DNA from: Arthrobacter gallicola
Lineage (GTDB): Bacteria > Actinomycetota > Actinomycetes > Actinomycetales > Micrococcaceae
NCBI RefSeq assembly: GCF_014836775.1
Contig: NZ_JACSQD010000001.1
Coordinates: 602,185 to 666,184 of the forward strand
Direction of reading: 5' to 3'
Length of the DNA: 64,000 bases
Numbering within the stretch: position 1 is the first letter of the stretch; every line of letters begins with the position of its first letter. The notes beneath the pieces are model-generated. The model searched no databases. It saw only the letters and a program-made list of their open reading frames with translations, and had not been told where the DNA came from. Position numbers and translations under genes: made by a program. Below, piece after piece: positions 52,634-61,459 of this stretch.

Positions 52634-53905
52634 GTGTCCGGCAACGCTGCCCAGAACCGCCCCCTTGGCGGCTTCGATGCGACGACGGCCGGCATCGGTT
52701 CGATTGTCGGAGCCGGTGTTTTCGTGGTCTTCCCGGCTGCCATTGCTGCGGACAGCGGGGCCCTGGCACTTCCACTGGCCATTGCCGCGGTCGTTGCCTA
52801 CTCGTGCGGCGTATCAATTTTTCAGGTCAGCGCGGCTCTGGGAGCCGGTCAAGCCAATTACGACGACGGCGGGACCCGCGGGGCGCGCCTGCTCCTGGGA
52901 CCCACGGCGGCCTTTGTTACCGGCTGGGTGTTCCTCTGTTCCCGGCTGGCAGCCTCTGCGGTGGCTGCCCTGATGCTTGGCACCTACCTGCTGCCGGATT
53001 TCGCGGTTCCCGCGGCGGTTGCCGCCGTGGTCCTGACTGCCGTGCTGAATGTCTTTGGGATAACGCGCAGCGACTGGGTGTCCCGGTTCATTGTGGCGTT
53101 CGTGATTGCGGTGCTGGCGTTCGTGGCAGTAGCCGCGTTTAATTCCGACCGCCCGCCCGGAAGCGTCAAACTGGCAACCCTGCCGGAGCCGGGGGTGACC
53201 GGCATCCTGGAATCGGCTGCGCTGCTCTACTTCGCTTTTATCGGTTACGGCTATCTCGCGTCACTGGGCCCGCATGTGCGCTCCCCCGCGCGGAACATTC
53301 CGCTGGCTCTGCCTGCGGCCCTCGCCGTCGTGCTGGCCCTGTACCTTGCGGTGGGCCAGTCACTGCTGAGCTATTTTGGTGCTCCGGCGCTGGCCGCGGA
53401 GGACGCCCCGCTGCTCGGCCCGGTAAGCCAGGTCAGCGGCGGCATTGGCACCGGGGCCGTCATGATTGCCGCCGCGGCCGCCGGGCTGGGTGCGCTGTCT
53501 GCACTGAATGCCGGCTGCGCGCGCGTCGCCGGGGCCATGGCGGAGGAAGGCGAACTGCCGCGGGTTTTTACCCGGACCCGGGCGCCGGTCCGGGGGCGTT
53601 CAGCGGCCCAGTGGGCAGGGATTACCCTGGGAGCCGCCGTCGTTATCGCCCTGGTTCTCGCCTTCCCCCTGACGACCCTGCTGGGTGTCGCAGCCTTTAT
53701 GGGCCTGCTCTACGCGGGCCTCACCGCGGTCTACGCGTTCACCCTGCGGTCCCGGCGCTGGTACACCCCGCGGGTGCTGAACCTGCTGGGGATCGCCGGG
53801 GCTCTCCTGCTGGCGCTGTCCCTGCCGCTGCTGGACGTCGCGCTGGGGCTGATGGCCGTGGTGGCCGGCGCCGTCGTCCGCCTGACCTTCCGGCGGGAAC
53901 GGTGA
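52634..53905 (+). CDS. APC family amino acid/polyamine permease
   Basis: 423 residues with about 12 hydrophobic segments. The N-terminal [21 protein letters not shown] contains the GSIIGxGIF-like substrate motif of the APC superfamily. The central [16 protein letters not shown] is also typical. GTG 52634 follows GGAGGATGA. It is divergent from aspS and convergent with, and directly abutting, the deaminase gene. The substrate is unknown. Confidence 0.9.
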   Translation: MSGNAAQNRPLGGFDATTAGIGSIVGAGVFVVFPAAIAADSGALALPLAIAAVVAYSCGVSIFQVSAALGAGQANYDDGGTRGARLLLGPTAAFVTGWVFLCSRLAASAVAALMLGTYLLPDFAVPAAVAAVVLTAVLNVFGITRSDWVSRFIVAFVIAVLAFVAVAAFNSDRPPGSVKLATLPEPGVTGILESAALLYFAFIGYGYLASLGPHVRSPARNIPLALPAALAVVLALYLAVGQSLLSYFGAPALAAEDAPLLGPVSQVSGGIGTGAVMIAAAAAGLGALSALNAGCARVAGAMAEEGELPRVFTRTRAPVRGRSAAQWAGITLGAAVVIALVLAFPLTTLLGVAAFMGLLYAGLTAVYAFTLRSRRWYTPRVLNLLGIAGALLLALSLPLLDVALGLMAVVAGAVVRLTFRRER

Positions 53906-54907
53906 CTATTCAGTTCCCTGCACCAGCAGCCAGGCCTCGAGCTCGGCCAGCAGCTCGTCCTTGCGTTCGGCAGAAGCAAACGAGCCGGTGATCGAGTTGC
54001 CGGCCAGCTGCGCCAGCTGGGCTGGATTCAGGTCGAAGGTCTCGCGGAGGACGGCGAAGTTGTCGTCCACGTAGCCGCCGAAGTAGGCAGGATCATCGGA
54101 GTTCACCGATACGTTCAGTCCTTGTTCCAGCAGCAGCGGCAGCGGGTGGCTTTCGAGTGAATCCACCGCCTGCAGCCGGACGTTGGAGAGCGGGCAGATG
54201 GTCAGCGGAATCTGGTCCCGCTCCAGGCGTTCCACCAGGGCCGGGTCGTCCATGCAGCGGATTCCGTGGTCGATCCGGTCCACCAGCAGCAGGTCCAGGG
54301 CCTGCTCAATGTAGTGCGACGGTCCCTCCTCGCCGGCGTGGGCCACCAGTTTCAGGCCGGCGGCGCGGGCCCGCTCGTACAGCGGCACAAAGTTCTCCGG
54401 CGGGTTGCCCACTTCCGCTGAATCCAGGCCGATGCCGATGATCGGCGCGTCCATGGCCAGCAGGTCGGCAAGCACCTGTCCGGCTTCCTCCGGCGACCGG
54501 TCGCGCAGGAACGCGGCGATCAGCCCCGAGGAAATGCCGAACTCCTCCCGGGACTCCGCCAGGACGGAGGCAACACCATTGATGCAGGTCTCCAGGGGAA
54601 CACCGCGGACCAGGTGGGCCTGGGGATCCACCATCATTTCCACATGCCGGACTCCGGCAGCCGCAGCCCTGACCAGGTAGGCGCGGGTCATGTCCGCGAA
54701 GTCCGCTTCGGTGCGCAGCACGTTCATGTTGGCGTAGTACAGGTCCAGGAAGGACTGCAGATCGGTGAACTCGTAGCGCGCGCGGAGCTCGTCCAGGTCT
54801 GCGTAGGGCAGGTCGATGCCGTTCCGGGCAGCCAGCTCAAAGATCAGCTCCGGTTCCAGGGTTCCTTCGATGTGGAGGTGGAGTTCAGCGCAGGGCAGCT
54901 TGCTCAA
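53906..54907 (-). CDS. Adenine deaminase / adenosine deaminase family protein
   Basis: 333-residue zinc amidohydrolase. Metal motifs are ELHLHIEGTLEPE and HAGEEGP, with SNVRL and NSDDPAYFGG in the active site. The segment GIGLDSAEVGNPPENF is more like the adenine aminohydrolase branch than classic adenosine deaminases, so adenine is the likelier substrate, giving hypoxanthine in purine salvage. TTG 54907 is chosen because AAAGGA lies at good spacing and the residues before it are unlike the family; the open frame reaches 55006. Confidence 0.88.
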   Translation of the reverse strand: MSKLPCAELHLHIEGTLEPELIFELAARNGIDLPYADLDELRARYEFTDLQSFLDLYYANMNVLRTEADFADMTRAYLVRAAAAGVRHVEMMVDPQAHLVRGVPLETCINGVASVLAESREEFGISSGLIAAFLRDRSPEEAGQVLADLLAMDAPIIGIGLDSAEVGNPPENFVPLYERARAAGLKLVAHAGEEGPSHYIEQALDLLLVDRIDHGIRCMDDPALVERLERDQIPLTICPLSNVRLQAVDSLESHPLPLLLEQGLNVSVNSDDPAYFGGYVDDNFAVLRETFDLNPAQLAQLAGNSITGSFASAERKDELLAELEAWLLVQGTE

Positions 54908-54982
54908 GGGAGTCCTTTCAAATGATCCGTCGGCTGCGGGCGTGCCGCAGCGTCCCATTAAGCCTAGGGTGCCGCCGCCGCG

Positions 54983-55028
54983 GTGACCATTCCGGCCTGG
55001 CTGCACTGGCGGCGGCCAGGCCGGTCAC
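54983..55028 (-). terminator. Terminator at the end of the nitronate monooxygenase-like gene
   Basis: CCGGCCTGG (54992-55000) pairs with CCAGGCCGG (55016-55024), extended by outer GTGA/TCAC pairs. It overlaps the stop codon of the minus-strand gene and lies upstream of the deaminase. There is no strong U-tract. Confidence 0.55.
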
Positions 55029-56077
55029 TCTGTCCCATCCGTCCGTTCCGCCTCACCGGCGAGCCAGCGGACGACGTCGGCCACCGGCCCGTCCGGGGCG
55101 CTGCGCCAGCCGGTGCCGGCCCAGAGGTGCAGGGTTCCGCTGTCCCCTGCCTTTCCTGCGGCCTGACGGAGGGCACGGGTGAGATGGTGGACCGCGGGAT
55201 ACGCGTCCGGTGCGTGCGCCTCGTGCCGGTCGATGAACCCGTTGCGCAGCGCCCGGGCCGGCCGGCCGGTAAAAGCGCGGGTCAGAGTCGTTTCAGTGAA
55301 CGCGGAGTCTGCCAGGGCCGTCCGATGCGTGGGCGAGGTACCGGCCTCGTCAGTCCGCAGCAGCAGGGTGCCGACGGCGGCGGCCACGGCACCTGCGGCG
55401 AGGAGCCCCCGGACTGCATCCGGACCGTCGATGCCGCCGGCGGCAATGATCGGCAGGCTGGTTTCGGCGCGGACCGCCCCGACCAGGTCCCTGGTGCTGG
55501 TTGGCTCGATTCGGCGGCCCGGGTCGAAGGTGGCGCTGTGCCCGCCGGCCTCTGGTCCCTGGACCACAAGCCCGTCAACACCGGTTTCTTCTGCCTGCAG
55601 CGCTTCTGCCACGGTGGTCACGGAGGCAAGGACCCGGCTTCCCGCCTGCTGCAGGGCTGCGATCACTTCGGGATCGGGCAGCGCGAACGTCAGCGAGACA
55701 ACAGGCACCGGGTCCCGGAGCAGCAAGGCAAGTTTCTGCGCCCAGAAGTCATCGTCTGCCACCGGCACCGGCTCCAGTGTGAGTCCGTACCTGTCGGCGT
55801 CGGCCTGGAGTTCGTGTGCATAGGCGCGGAAGACGGCCTCATCGACGGCAGCCGTGGCGTTGGAACCGGGAACGAAGAGGTTCACTCCAAAGGAATGTCC
55901 GCTGGCCCGGAGCTGGTTGATCTCTCCGGCGAGGGCCTCGGGGGTTTTGTACCCGCCGGCCAGGAACGGAAAGCCTCCGGCTTCCGCCACTGCGAGGGCC
56001 AGCGCCGTCGTCGTCGGGCCGCCTGCCATGGGGGCGGCAGCGATCGGCAGGCGGGATGTCAGCAGGGAGTCTTCCAT
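55025..56077 (-). CDS. Nitronate monooxygenase family flavoprotein
   Basis: 350 residues from ATG 56077 (a TTG at 56083 is also in frame). The TIM-barrel FMN enzyme pattern is seen in AAPMAGGPTTTALALAVAEAG, FGVNLFVPGSN, GLVVQGPEAGGHSATFD, AAGGIDGPDAVRGLLAAGA and AAVGTLLLRTDEAG. The family oxidises nitronates or related compounds, and some members act on unknown substrates. The neighbours give no substrate clue. Confidence 0.9.
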   Translation of the reverse strand: MEDSLLTSRLPIAAAPMAGGPTTTALALAVAEAGGFPFLAGGYKTPEALAGEINQLRASGHSFGVNLFVPGSNATAAVDEAVFRAYAHELQADADRYGLTLEPVPVADDDFWAQKLALLLRDPVPVVSLTFALPDPEVIAALQQAGSRVLASVTTVAEALQAEETGVDGLVVQGPEAGGHSATFDPGRRIEPTSTRDLVGAVRAETSLPIIAAGGIDGPDAVRGLLAAGAVAAAVGTLLLRTDEAGTSPTHRTALADSAFTETTLTRAFTGRPARALRNGFIDRHEAHAPDAYPAVHHLTRALRQAAGKAGDSGTLHLWAGTGWRSAPDGPVADVVRWLAGEAERTDGTE

Positions 56078-56175
56078 GAGCAAACCCTTTCATTGGAGCC
56101 AGGTGCGGCTCCACCCGGCACAAACTGCGGCCGGTGGAGCGAGGGGTTCCGCTGCCTTAGTCTGCGTCCCACACT

Positions 56176-56424
56176 GTGGAGATGGACAGCGGAAAAGAAA
56201 CAGCAGGGACGCAGTGGTGGTCACGGCTGGAACCGGCCACCCGCGCATGGCTGGTCAGTAACAACGGCGATGCGGTGCCGGACGGAATCGCGGCCGAGGT
56301 TCTGGCGGCGGGCGGTCCGGCAGCTCAGCCGGCCGGCGGCGGTTCCGGGCTCTATTATCCGGATGAGGTCATTGACTGGATTGAGGAGACCGCGAACGGC
56401 GAGGGAGCGTCCGGTTTCACGTAA
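56176..56424 (+). CDS. Small hypothetical protein
   Basis: 82 residues from GTG 56176 (or 80 from ATG 56182). It is Trp-rich at the start (TQWWSRLEPATRAWLVSNNGDAVP), has a Gly/Ala/Pro linker, and ends in an acidic helix (YYPDEVIDWIEETANGEG). No known domain is recognised. The two well-formed ends around a variable linker look like a genuine conserved actinobacterial small protein rather than a chance frame. It is divergent from the nitronate monooxygenase-like gene. Confidence 0.6.
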   Translation: MEMDSGKETAGTQWWSRLEPATRAWLVSNNGDAVPDGIAAEVLAAGGPAAQPAGGGSGLYYPDEVIDWIEETANGEGASGFT

Positions 56425-56503
56425 CCGACGGCGGTGAAGGCCGGTGCCGCTAAGCGCGGGCACCCAGCGCCCCACAGCCTACGGTCCGCGTTCCCTAAAC
56501 CAA

Positions 56504-57091
56504 TCAATCATGCGAATGAAGATGCGCCCGCTCCCCGCCATGGTCGAAGATCGTCAGGACGTCGACGGGACCCTCATGGGCACCCACCCGGTGCGGGACC
56601 ATCGTGGAAAACTCGGCGGCCTGCCCCTCCTGAACCAGGATGGTGCGCTCCCCCAGCACCAGGCTGACGGTCCCGGAGAGCACAGTGAACCATTCGCGGC
56701 CGGGGTGAACACTCAGGCCGACGTCGTCCATCGAGCGTTCCGGAGTAATCCGCATCTTGGCCACGGTTGTTCCGCTGGCAGAATGCTCCCGTGACAGGAG
56801 CCATGTGGTTACCCCGCGCTGGTGTTCGGGCTCCGGACGGATCACGACGTCGTCATCTTCAGCGGACTCCACCAGCTGATCCAGTGTGGTCCCCAGCGCC
56901 TTTGCCAGGGGCACCAGCTGGTCCAGGGCAATCCTGCGGTGCCCGGTTTCGATCCGGCTCAGCGTGGACGGACTCAGGAAGCAGCGCGCTGCGAGGGCGT
57001 CCAGCGACCAGCCCTTCGCCAAGCGGAGGCCTTTGATGCGCTGCCGGATGACTGTGTCGAGGGAAAGGTTCTCATTGAGATCTTGCGTCAT
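56504..57091 (-). CDS. XRE-family transcriptional regulator with C-terminal cupin domain
   Basis: 195 residues. The N-terminal helix-turn-helix (about residues 10-65) has IRQRIKGLRLAKGWSLDALAARCFLSPSTLSRIETG. The C-terminal cupin (about 100-190) has LSVHPGREWFTVLSGTVSLVLGE and VDVLTIFDHGGE. Such regulators respond to small molecules bound in the cupin. It is divergent from the methyltransferase gene, its most likely target. ATG 57091 follows TACACT by seven bases, consistent with a leaderless transcript. Confidence 0.9.
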   Translation of the reverse strand: MTQDLNENLSLDTVIRQRIKGLRLAKGWSLDALAARCFLSPSTLSRIETGHRRIALDQLVPLAKALGTTLDQLVESAEDDDVVIRPEPEHQRGVTTWLLSREHSASGTTVAKMRITPERSMDDVGLSVHPGREWFTVLSGTVSLVLGERTILVQEGQAAEFSTMVPHRVGAHEGPVDVLTIFDHGGERAHLHSHD

Positions 57092-57138
57092 AGGCAAGAG
57101 TGTATTCGAATGAAGCAACGCATGCCTAGGCTTATGTC
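57092..57138. promoter_or_regulatory. Divergent, probably leaderless promoters of regulator and methyltransferase genes
   Basis: The 47-base divergent spacer has TAGGCT (57127-57132) six bases before the plus-strand ATG and TACACT (57103-57098, minus strand) seven bases before the minus-strand ATG. Both positions fit -10 elements of leaderless mRNAs. The palindrome GCCTAGGC (57124-57131) overlaps the plus-strand -10 and is a candidate operator for the cupin regulator. No good -35 boxes were seen. Confidence 0.5.
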
Positions 57139-58032
57139 ATGACCTCCCAGCAACCGCACGAACCCCACAACGGCCATCACGACAGCCACAAGGAGGGACA
57201 TCAGCTCAGCCGGCACAACGCGCACCAGCAGGCAGACGAGCCGGGCCTGGCCGAAGCTCTCGATCTGGATGCCTTGCTGCTGCACGAGCATCTGCAGGAA
57301 ATCTTTGAGTGGACAGCTGCCCACCAGGACAGCCCGGGAACGATCATGGATCTGGGGGCGGGAACGGGAACCGGCACCCTCGGCCTGGCACGCACCTTCC
57401 CCGAGGCGCGGGTGGTGGCCGTCGACCAGTCCGTGTTTATGCTCGAACGGCTGGCTTCCACAGCTGACAAACACGGACTGTCGAATCGGATCTCCACCCA
57501 GCAGGTGGACCTCGATTCCAGTTGGCCCCAGCTCGCCGGCGTTGACCTGATCTGGGCAGCATCCTCCATGCACCACATGAGCGAGCCGGACGGCGTCTTT
57601 CGCCGGATCGGCGAGACTCTGGCTCCCGACGGCCTGCTGGTGGTAGTTGAAATGGACGCCTTGCCGCGCCATCTGCCCGATGACTTGGGTTTCGGCACTC
57701 CGGGACTTGAACACCGCTGTCATGCCGCGGTGGCACGCGCCGGTTGGAACGCGCACCCGGATTGGGCCACTGCCATCCAGGAGGCGGGGATGGTGCTCAT
57801 TGACCAGCGGACCTTCACCCACACCACGGCTCAGAACCCTGACCTCATGGTCCGCAGCGCCCAGATGTTCCTGTCCAGGATCCGCGCCGGCCTGGAGGAC
57901 ACGCTTTCCCCGGAGGACCTGGCCGCCCTTGATCACTTGCTGGACCCGAGCAGTCCGCAGTTCCTGGGCCGGCGCACTGACCTGGCGATGCATGGCAGCC
58001 GCACCGTCTGGGCGGCCCGGCCCCGCGGCTAA
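57139..58032 (+). CDS. Class I SAM-dependent methyltransferase with His-rich N-terminus
   Basis: 297 residues. The SAM-binding loop is IMDLGAGTGTGTLGLA, with the acidic residue in VVAVDQS and a second acidic motif near ISTQQVDLDSSW. The C-terminal half is a family-typical helical and beta lid. The first 45 or so residues are very rich in His, Asn and Gln and may bind metal. The substrate is unknown. It is probably controlled by the divergent cupin regulator. Confidence 0.88.
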   Translation: MTSQQPHEPHNGHHDSHKEGHQLSRHNAHQQADEPGLAEALDLDALLLHEHLQEIFEWTAAHQDSPGTIMDLGAGTGTGTLGLARTFPEARVVAVDQSVFMLERLASTADKHGLSNRISTQQVDLDSSWPQLAGVDLIWAASSMHHMSEPDGVFRRIGETLAPDGLLVVVEMDALPRHLPDDLGFGTPGLEHRCHAAVARAGWNAHPDWATAIQEAGMVLIDQRTFTHTTAQNPDLMVRSAQMFLSRIRAGLEDTLSPEDLAALDHLLDPSSPQFLGRRTDLAMHGSRTVWAARPRG

Positions 58033-58037
58033 GCACT

Positions 58038-58067
58038 CCTGCCCGCCGGATTCTACCGGCGGGCAGG
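58038..58067. terminator. Bidirectional terminator between methyltransferase and acetyltransferase genes
   Basis: CCTGCCCGCCGG and CCGGCGGGCAGG form a perfect 12-bp stem with a six-base loop between convergent genes, five bases after the methyltransferase stop. Confidence 0.85.
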
Positions 58068-58096
58068 TCCGTTCGGCTGCAGCGCCTCTCAGTTAC

Positions 58097-58642
58097 CTAG
58101 CGGACCGGGATGTCCTGGCCGTGCACCGCGCTTCCGCAGGGTTCGTCTGCTGTTGAACGGACCATGCGAATTTTCCGCACGCCATTCTCGATCTTCACTA
58201 ACCCGTCCGGAACGAAATTGTTCTTTCGGTAAAAGGCTTGTGCACGGGGATTGGGGTCGGCGACCCAGAGCGCAGCACGTGTGGTGGGTTCAATGACTGA
58301 TTCCAAGAGCGCCTTCCCTACTCCCGACCCGTGGAACGCGGCATGTACGTAGAGAACATAGAGCTGCGCTGACTCGTTGGCGCCGTCCGGGGAAGGTCCT
58401 GACATTGCAATGCCAATCATTGAGCCTTCATACGCTGCGACGGTAACGGTGTTCTTCTCATAATCCGGGTGCGTTAGGGCCGCGGCCCAGAACCTCTCGC
58501 GCCAGTCCAGGAGCGCGGGATCGTCCAGCACCGCGTCACTCATCAGCCCTCGGTAGGTCTCACGCCAGGTCTGCACGTGAAGTTTCGCCATGTCCTGCGC
58601 ATCCGCAGGTTCCGCGCGACGGACCTCAAAGTTGATCGGCAT
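58097..58642 (-). CDS. GNAT family N-acetyltransferase
   Basis: 181 residues from ATG 58642 (an upstream in-frame start at 58651 is possible). The acetyl-CoA motif is YVHAAFHGSGVGKALL, with LWVADPNPRAQAFYRKNNF in the C-terminal half, both typical of small-molecule acetyltransferases. The substrate is unknown. Confidence 0.9.
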   Translation of the reverse strand: MPINFEVRRAEPADAQDMAKLHVQTWRETYRGLMSDAVLDDPALLDWRERFWAAALTHPDYEKNTVTVAAYEGSMIGIAMSGPSPDGANESAQLYVLYVHAAFHGSGVGKALLESVIEPTTRAALWVADPNPRAQAFYRKNNFVPDGLVKIENGVRKIRMVRSTADEPCGSAVHGQDIPVR

Positions 58643-58741
58643 GCCTAACAAGGTACGCGCCCTGCATGGCGCCCTGTCTGCGACACGTGCGAAGGCACTG
58701 GCCGTGACAGCGCTGCGAGAGACGTCCCGCTTAGGGGTGGT

Positions 58742-59161
58742 TTATCGCTCTTCACCTCGGTGTGGCTGGATCAGGTATCCCTTGTCCCTCAGGGCATGCA
58801 GAGCCTGATCCAAAAATTCACCGCGCAGAAGCAGAAGGTCACTGTCGAAAGTCGATAAAACGAAGACTGGTAAGCCCTGCTGGGCGACTGCCGTTGTGAG
58901 ACCGGAAACGACCCCGGCGAGGTCGAAGGGAATCGGCCCGTCAACGTAGAGGCAACGCCATCCAGGATCCACGTCGTCTGCCGCAGGAAAGGCATTTTCC
59001 TCCGCCACCACGGAAAGTTCCTTGTGGGTGCGGGTAATCGACCACACTCCAGACAATTGGCCAATGTCCAACAAAGGGGTAGCCGGACCAAAACGGTAAA
59101 CACTCAAACGGTCCGGAAGAAGTGTGAGACTAACGGGCGGCGTCGTTGGATTAATAGACAT
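58742..59161 (-). CDS. ACT domain-containing protein
   Basis: 139 residues with two ACT-like halves. The pattern of LSVYRFGP near the start, ELSVVAEENAF, LYVDGPIPFDLAGVVSGLTTAVAQQGLPVFVLSTFDSD and the C-terminal LLLRGEFLDQALHALRDKGY resembles the CASTOR/ACT_7 family. Members bind amino acids or act as small ligand sensors. No enzyme domain is attached and the partner is unknown. The roughly 200 bases between it and the ABC cluster show no gene or clear signal. Confidence 0.8.
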   Translation of the reverse strand: MSINPTTPPVSLTLLPDRLSVYRFGPATPLLDIGQLSGVWSITRTHKELSVVAEENAFPAADDVDPGWRCLYVDGPIPFDLAGVVSGLTTAVAQQGLPVFVLSTFDSDLLLLRGEFLDQALHALRDKGYLIQPHRGEER

Positions 59162-59359
59162 ATCTACACCTATTCGGTGTCGCGGAAGACGCTCACGACG
59201 GCGTCACTTTAATCGCTCAGCCAATATGCCAGAACTCCGACAGTCATCACAACTCCGGCACACCGCCGACGCACCGCCATCAGCCGGGGCCACCGGTGAG
59301 GGGTCCACGGAAAAGCCGAAAAGCGGTGCGCCGGCCAGGCCGGTCAGCGCTCAAACCAC

Positions 59360-60517
59360 TCAGTTACCCCCGGCCGCCAGCGTCACCTCAATCGGTTCAT
59401 AGCCGGCGCCCCTGGTATCCACGCCTTCCTCTTCCAGCTCGGCCAGCGCCTTCTCCACGTACTCATTGGTATACGCGGTGGCCGGCGGTTCTTCGCTGAT
59501 GATCGTTGCACCGGTTTCGTTTTTAGTGCCCATAGCGATCTCCACGGTCTGCTCCCAGGCCGCTTCGTCGATCAGGCCGACGCCGTTAGTCGATGGCCAG
59601 AGCAGCTTGTTGGTTTCATTCGTCATCCACAGCTGATGGCTTTGTCCGAGCGTGGAGCCGGCCCCGGTAACAATGGAAGCCGCTTCCTCCGGATTGTCCT
59701 TCGCATACGCCCAACCCTTGATCGCAGCCTTGATAAACGCCACCGTGGTGGCCTGGTACTCCTCGTCATCCTCCAGGCGCTGGGTGTCGGCCCAGATCGC
59801 GTCCTGGAGCATGGCAGTGCCCTCCTCGTTCCAGTCGACGACTGACAGGTCCTCCGGCTGGTAAAGCTCCCCCGTGTCAGGGTTCTCGGTTTCCAGCACC
59901 TGCGCGTACTCGTTGTAGGTCATGGCCTGGGCGGCATCGATGTCCCCGGCCAGGAAGCCGTTCATATCGAACGCCTGCTGGATCAGTTCGATGTCACCGA
60001 TTTCCACGCCGGCCTTTTGCATGCCGGCGAAAAGCTCCCATTCGTTCCCGTAACCCCAGGAGCCCACCTTCTTGCCGGCCAGGTCCTCCGGCCCGTCAAT
60101 TCCGGAGTCCGCCATCGCCACCTGGAGCGTGGCGCTCCGCTCGAAGATCTGGGCGACGTTGGTGATTGCCGCACCCTGTTCGATCGAGCCGAGCACCTTG
60201 GGCACCCAGGAGATGGCATAGTCCGCGTCACCGGAAGCCAGGACGTCCTGAGGCACAATATCGGCACCTCCCTCCAGGATTTCGACGTCGAGGCCTTCCT
60301 CCTCAAAGAAGCCCTGGTCCAGTGCGGCGTAGTAGCCGGCGAACTGGGCCTGCGCGAACCATTGCAGCTGGAGCTTTACCGGCGTGAGTTCTCCGGCGGC
60401 CGCACCTTCCTCACCGGACCCGCCACTACCTCCGCAGCCGGTCAGTCCCAGGGCTGCTGCGGCCAGGGCTGCCGCCAGGGTGGTCAGTGGTTTGCTGGGT
60501 TTGTTCTGCCTGTTCAT
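59360..60517 (-). CDS. NMT1/THI5-family ABC transporter substrate-binding lipoprotein
   Basis: 385 residues from ATG 60517, preceded by GAGGGG. A lipobox LTGC lies near residue 27 (GLTGCGGSG). The mature protein has the family start VKLQLQWFAQAQFAGYYAALDQGFF and the pocket-forming GADYAI-like SGDADYAISWV. Relatives bind pyrimidine precursors, riboflavin-like or nitrogenous compounds. It is the last gene of the minus-strand LLM-permease-ATPase-permease-SBP series. Confidence 0.92.
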   Translation of the reverse strand: MNRQNKPSKPLTTLAAALAAAALGLTGCGGSGGSGEEGAAAGELTPVKLQLQWFAQAQFAGYYAALDQGFFEEEGLDVEILEGGADIVPQDVLASGDADYAISWVPKVLGSIEQGAAITNVAQIFERSATLQVAMADSGIDGPEDLAGKKVGSWGYGNEWELFAGMQKAGVEIGDIELIQQAFDMNGFLAGDIDAAQAMTYNEYAQVLETENPDTGELYQPEDLSVVDWNEEGTAMLQDAIWADTQRLEDDEEYQATTVAFIKAAIKGWAYAKDNPEEAASIVTGAGSTLGQSHQLWMTNETNKLLWPSTNGVGLIDEAAWEQTVEIAMGTKNETGATIISEEPPATAYTNEYVEKALAELEEEGVDTRGAGYEPIEVTLAAGGN

Positions 60518-60589
60518 GTTTTTTCCCCTCTGGCGGACGGTGATTGCGACGGCGTGGTGCACATGGAAAAAGCTGGTGGATCGCCCAGT

Positions 60590-61459
60590 TCAGGCCCGGG
60601 CCGTGTGGCGGGAGAAGTACTTCTCCAGCCCGGCAGTTACTGCGTAGAACAGCAGCCCCAGCAGCACTGCCCCCACCACGTAGGCCCAGGCAAGGGTGTA
60701 GTTGCTGCTCGAAGCCGCCGAGGTTACGGATTTGCCGAGCCCGCCCACCGGCCCGCCGAAATACTCCGCGATCAGGGCTGAAACCACGGCCAGTGACGAG
60801 GCGATGCGCAGCCCGGTGAACATGTACGGCACGGCACTGGGCAGGGTTACACTGCGGGTAATCTGCCAGGTGCCGGCTGCATAGGACCGCATCAGGTCCC
60901 GGTGGACCGGAGCGGCCTGCCGGAAGCCGCGCAGCGAATTGACGTAGACCGGAATAAACACGGCGATTCCGGCGACGATCTGCCGGGTGGCCTGCTGATC
61001 CGCCCCGTACATGGTGTACAGGACCGGGGCCAGGGCCACGATCGGAATGACGGACAGCGCCACCACCATTGGCGCCGCGAGACGGTCCAGCACCGGTGCG
61101 GCGGCGGACGCCACGGCAGCTGCCACGCCCAGCAGTCCTCCCACCACCAGCCCGATGGCTGCGTTCGCGCCGGTCACGGCCGCGGCATCCAGGACGTTCC
61201 GGAGGTTTTCCAGGAACGCCCCGGCGATCGCCAGCGGGCCCGGCACAATGAATGGTTCAATCTCCAGCAGCCAGACGGCTCCCTGCCACAGCAGCAGTGC
61301 CGCCACCCCCAGCAGCAGCGGCGCCGCAAGGGACCGGCCTGTTCCGGGTAAGCGGCCGGGATCAATTCCGGCTACGCCCCGCGTCCTGGCGGAGGGGCGG
61401 GTCCCGGCGCGGGTACGGGAACCCGGTGCCGCCGGCGGGTCCCGGACAATCCCGCTCAT
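60590..61459 (-). CDS. ABC transporter permease (SsuC/ThiX-like), second copy
   Basis: 289 residues. An Arg/Pro-rich N-terminus precedes about six membrane helices; the cytoplasmic EAA-like loop is GFRQAAPVHRDLMRSYAAGTW (about residues 175-197). The family is binding-protein-dependent, as in SsuC and NitT/TauT. It overlaps the ATPase gene by four bases. Together with the other permease (62280-63173) it probably forms a heterodimeric channel. Confidence 0.9.
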   Translation of the reverse strand: MSGIVRDPPAAPGSRTRAGTRPSARTRGVAGIDPGRLPGTGRSLAAPLLLGVAALLLWQGAVWLLEIEPFIVPGPLAIAGAFLENLRNVLDAAAVTGANAAIGLVVGGLLGVAAAVASAAAPVLDRLAAPMVVALSVIPIVALAPVLYTMYGADQQATRQIVAGIAVFIPVYVNSLRGFRQAAPVHRDLMRSYAAGTWQITRSVTLPSAVPYMFTGLRIASSLAVVSALIAEYFGGPVGGLGKSVTSAASSSNYTLAWAYVVGAVLLGLLFYAVTAGLEKYFSRHTARA

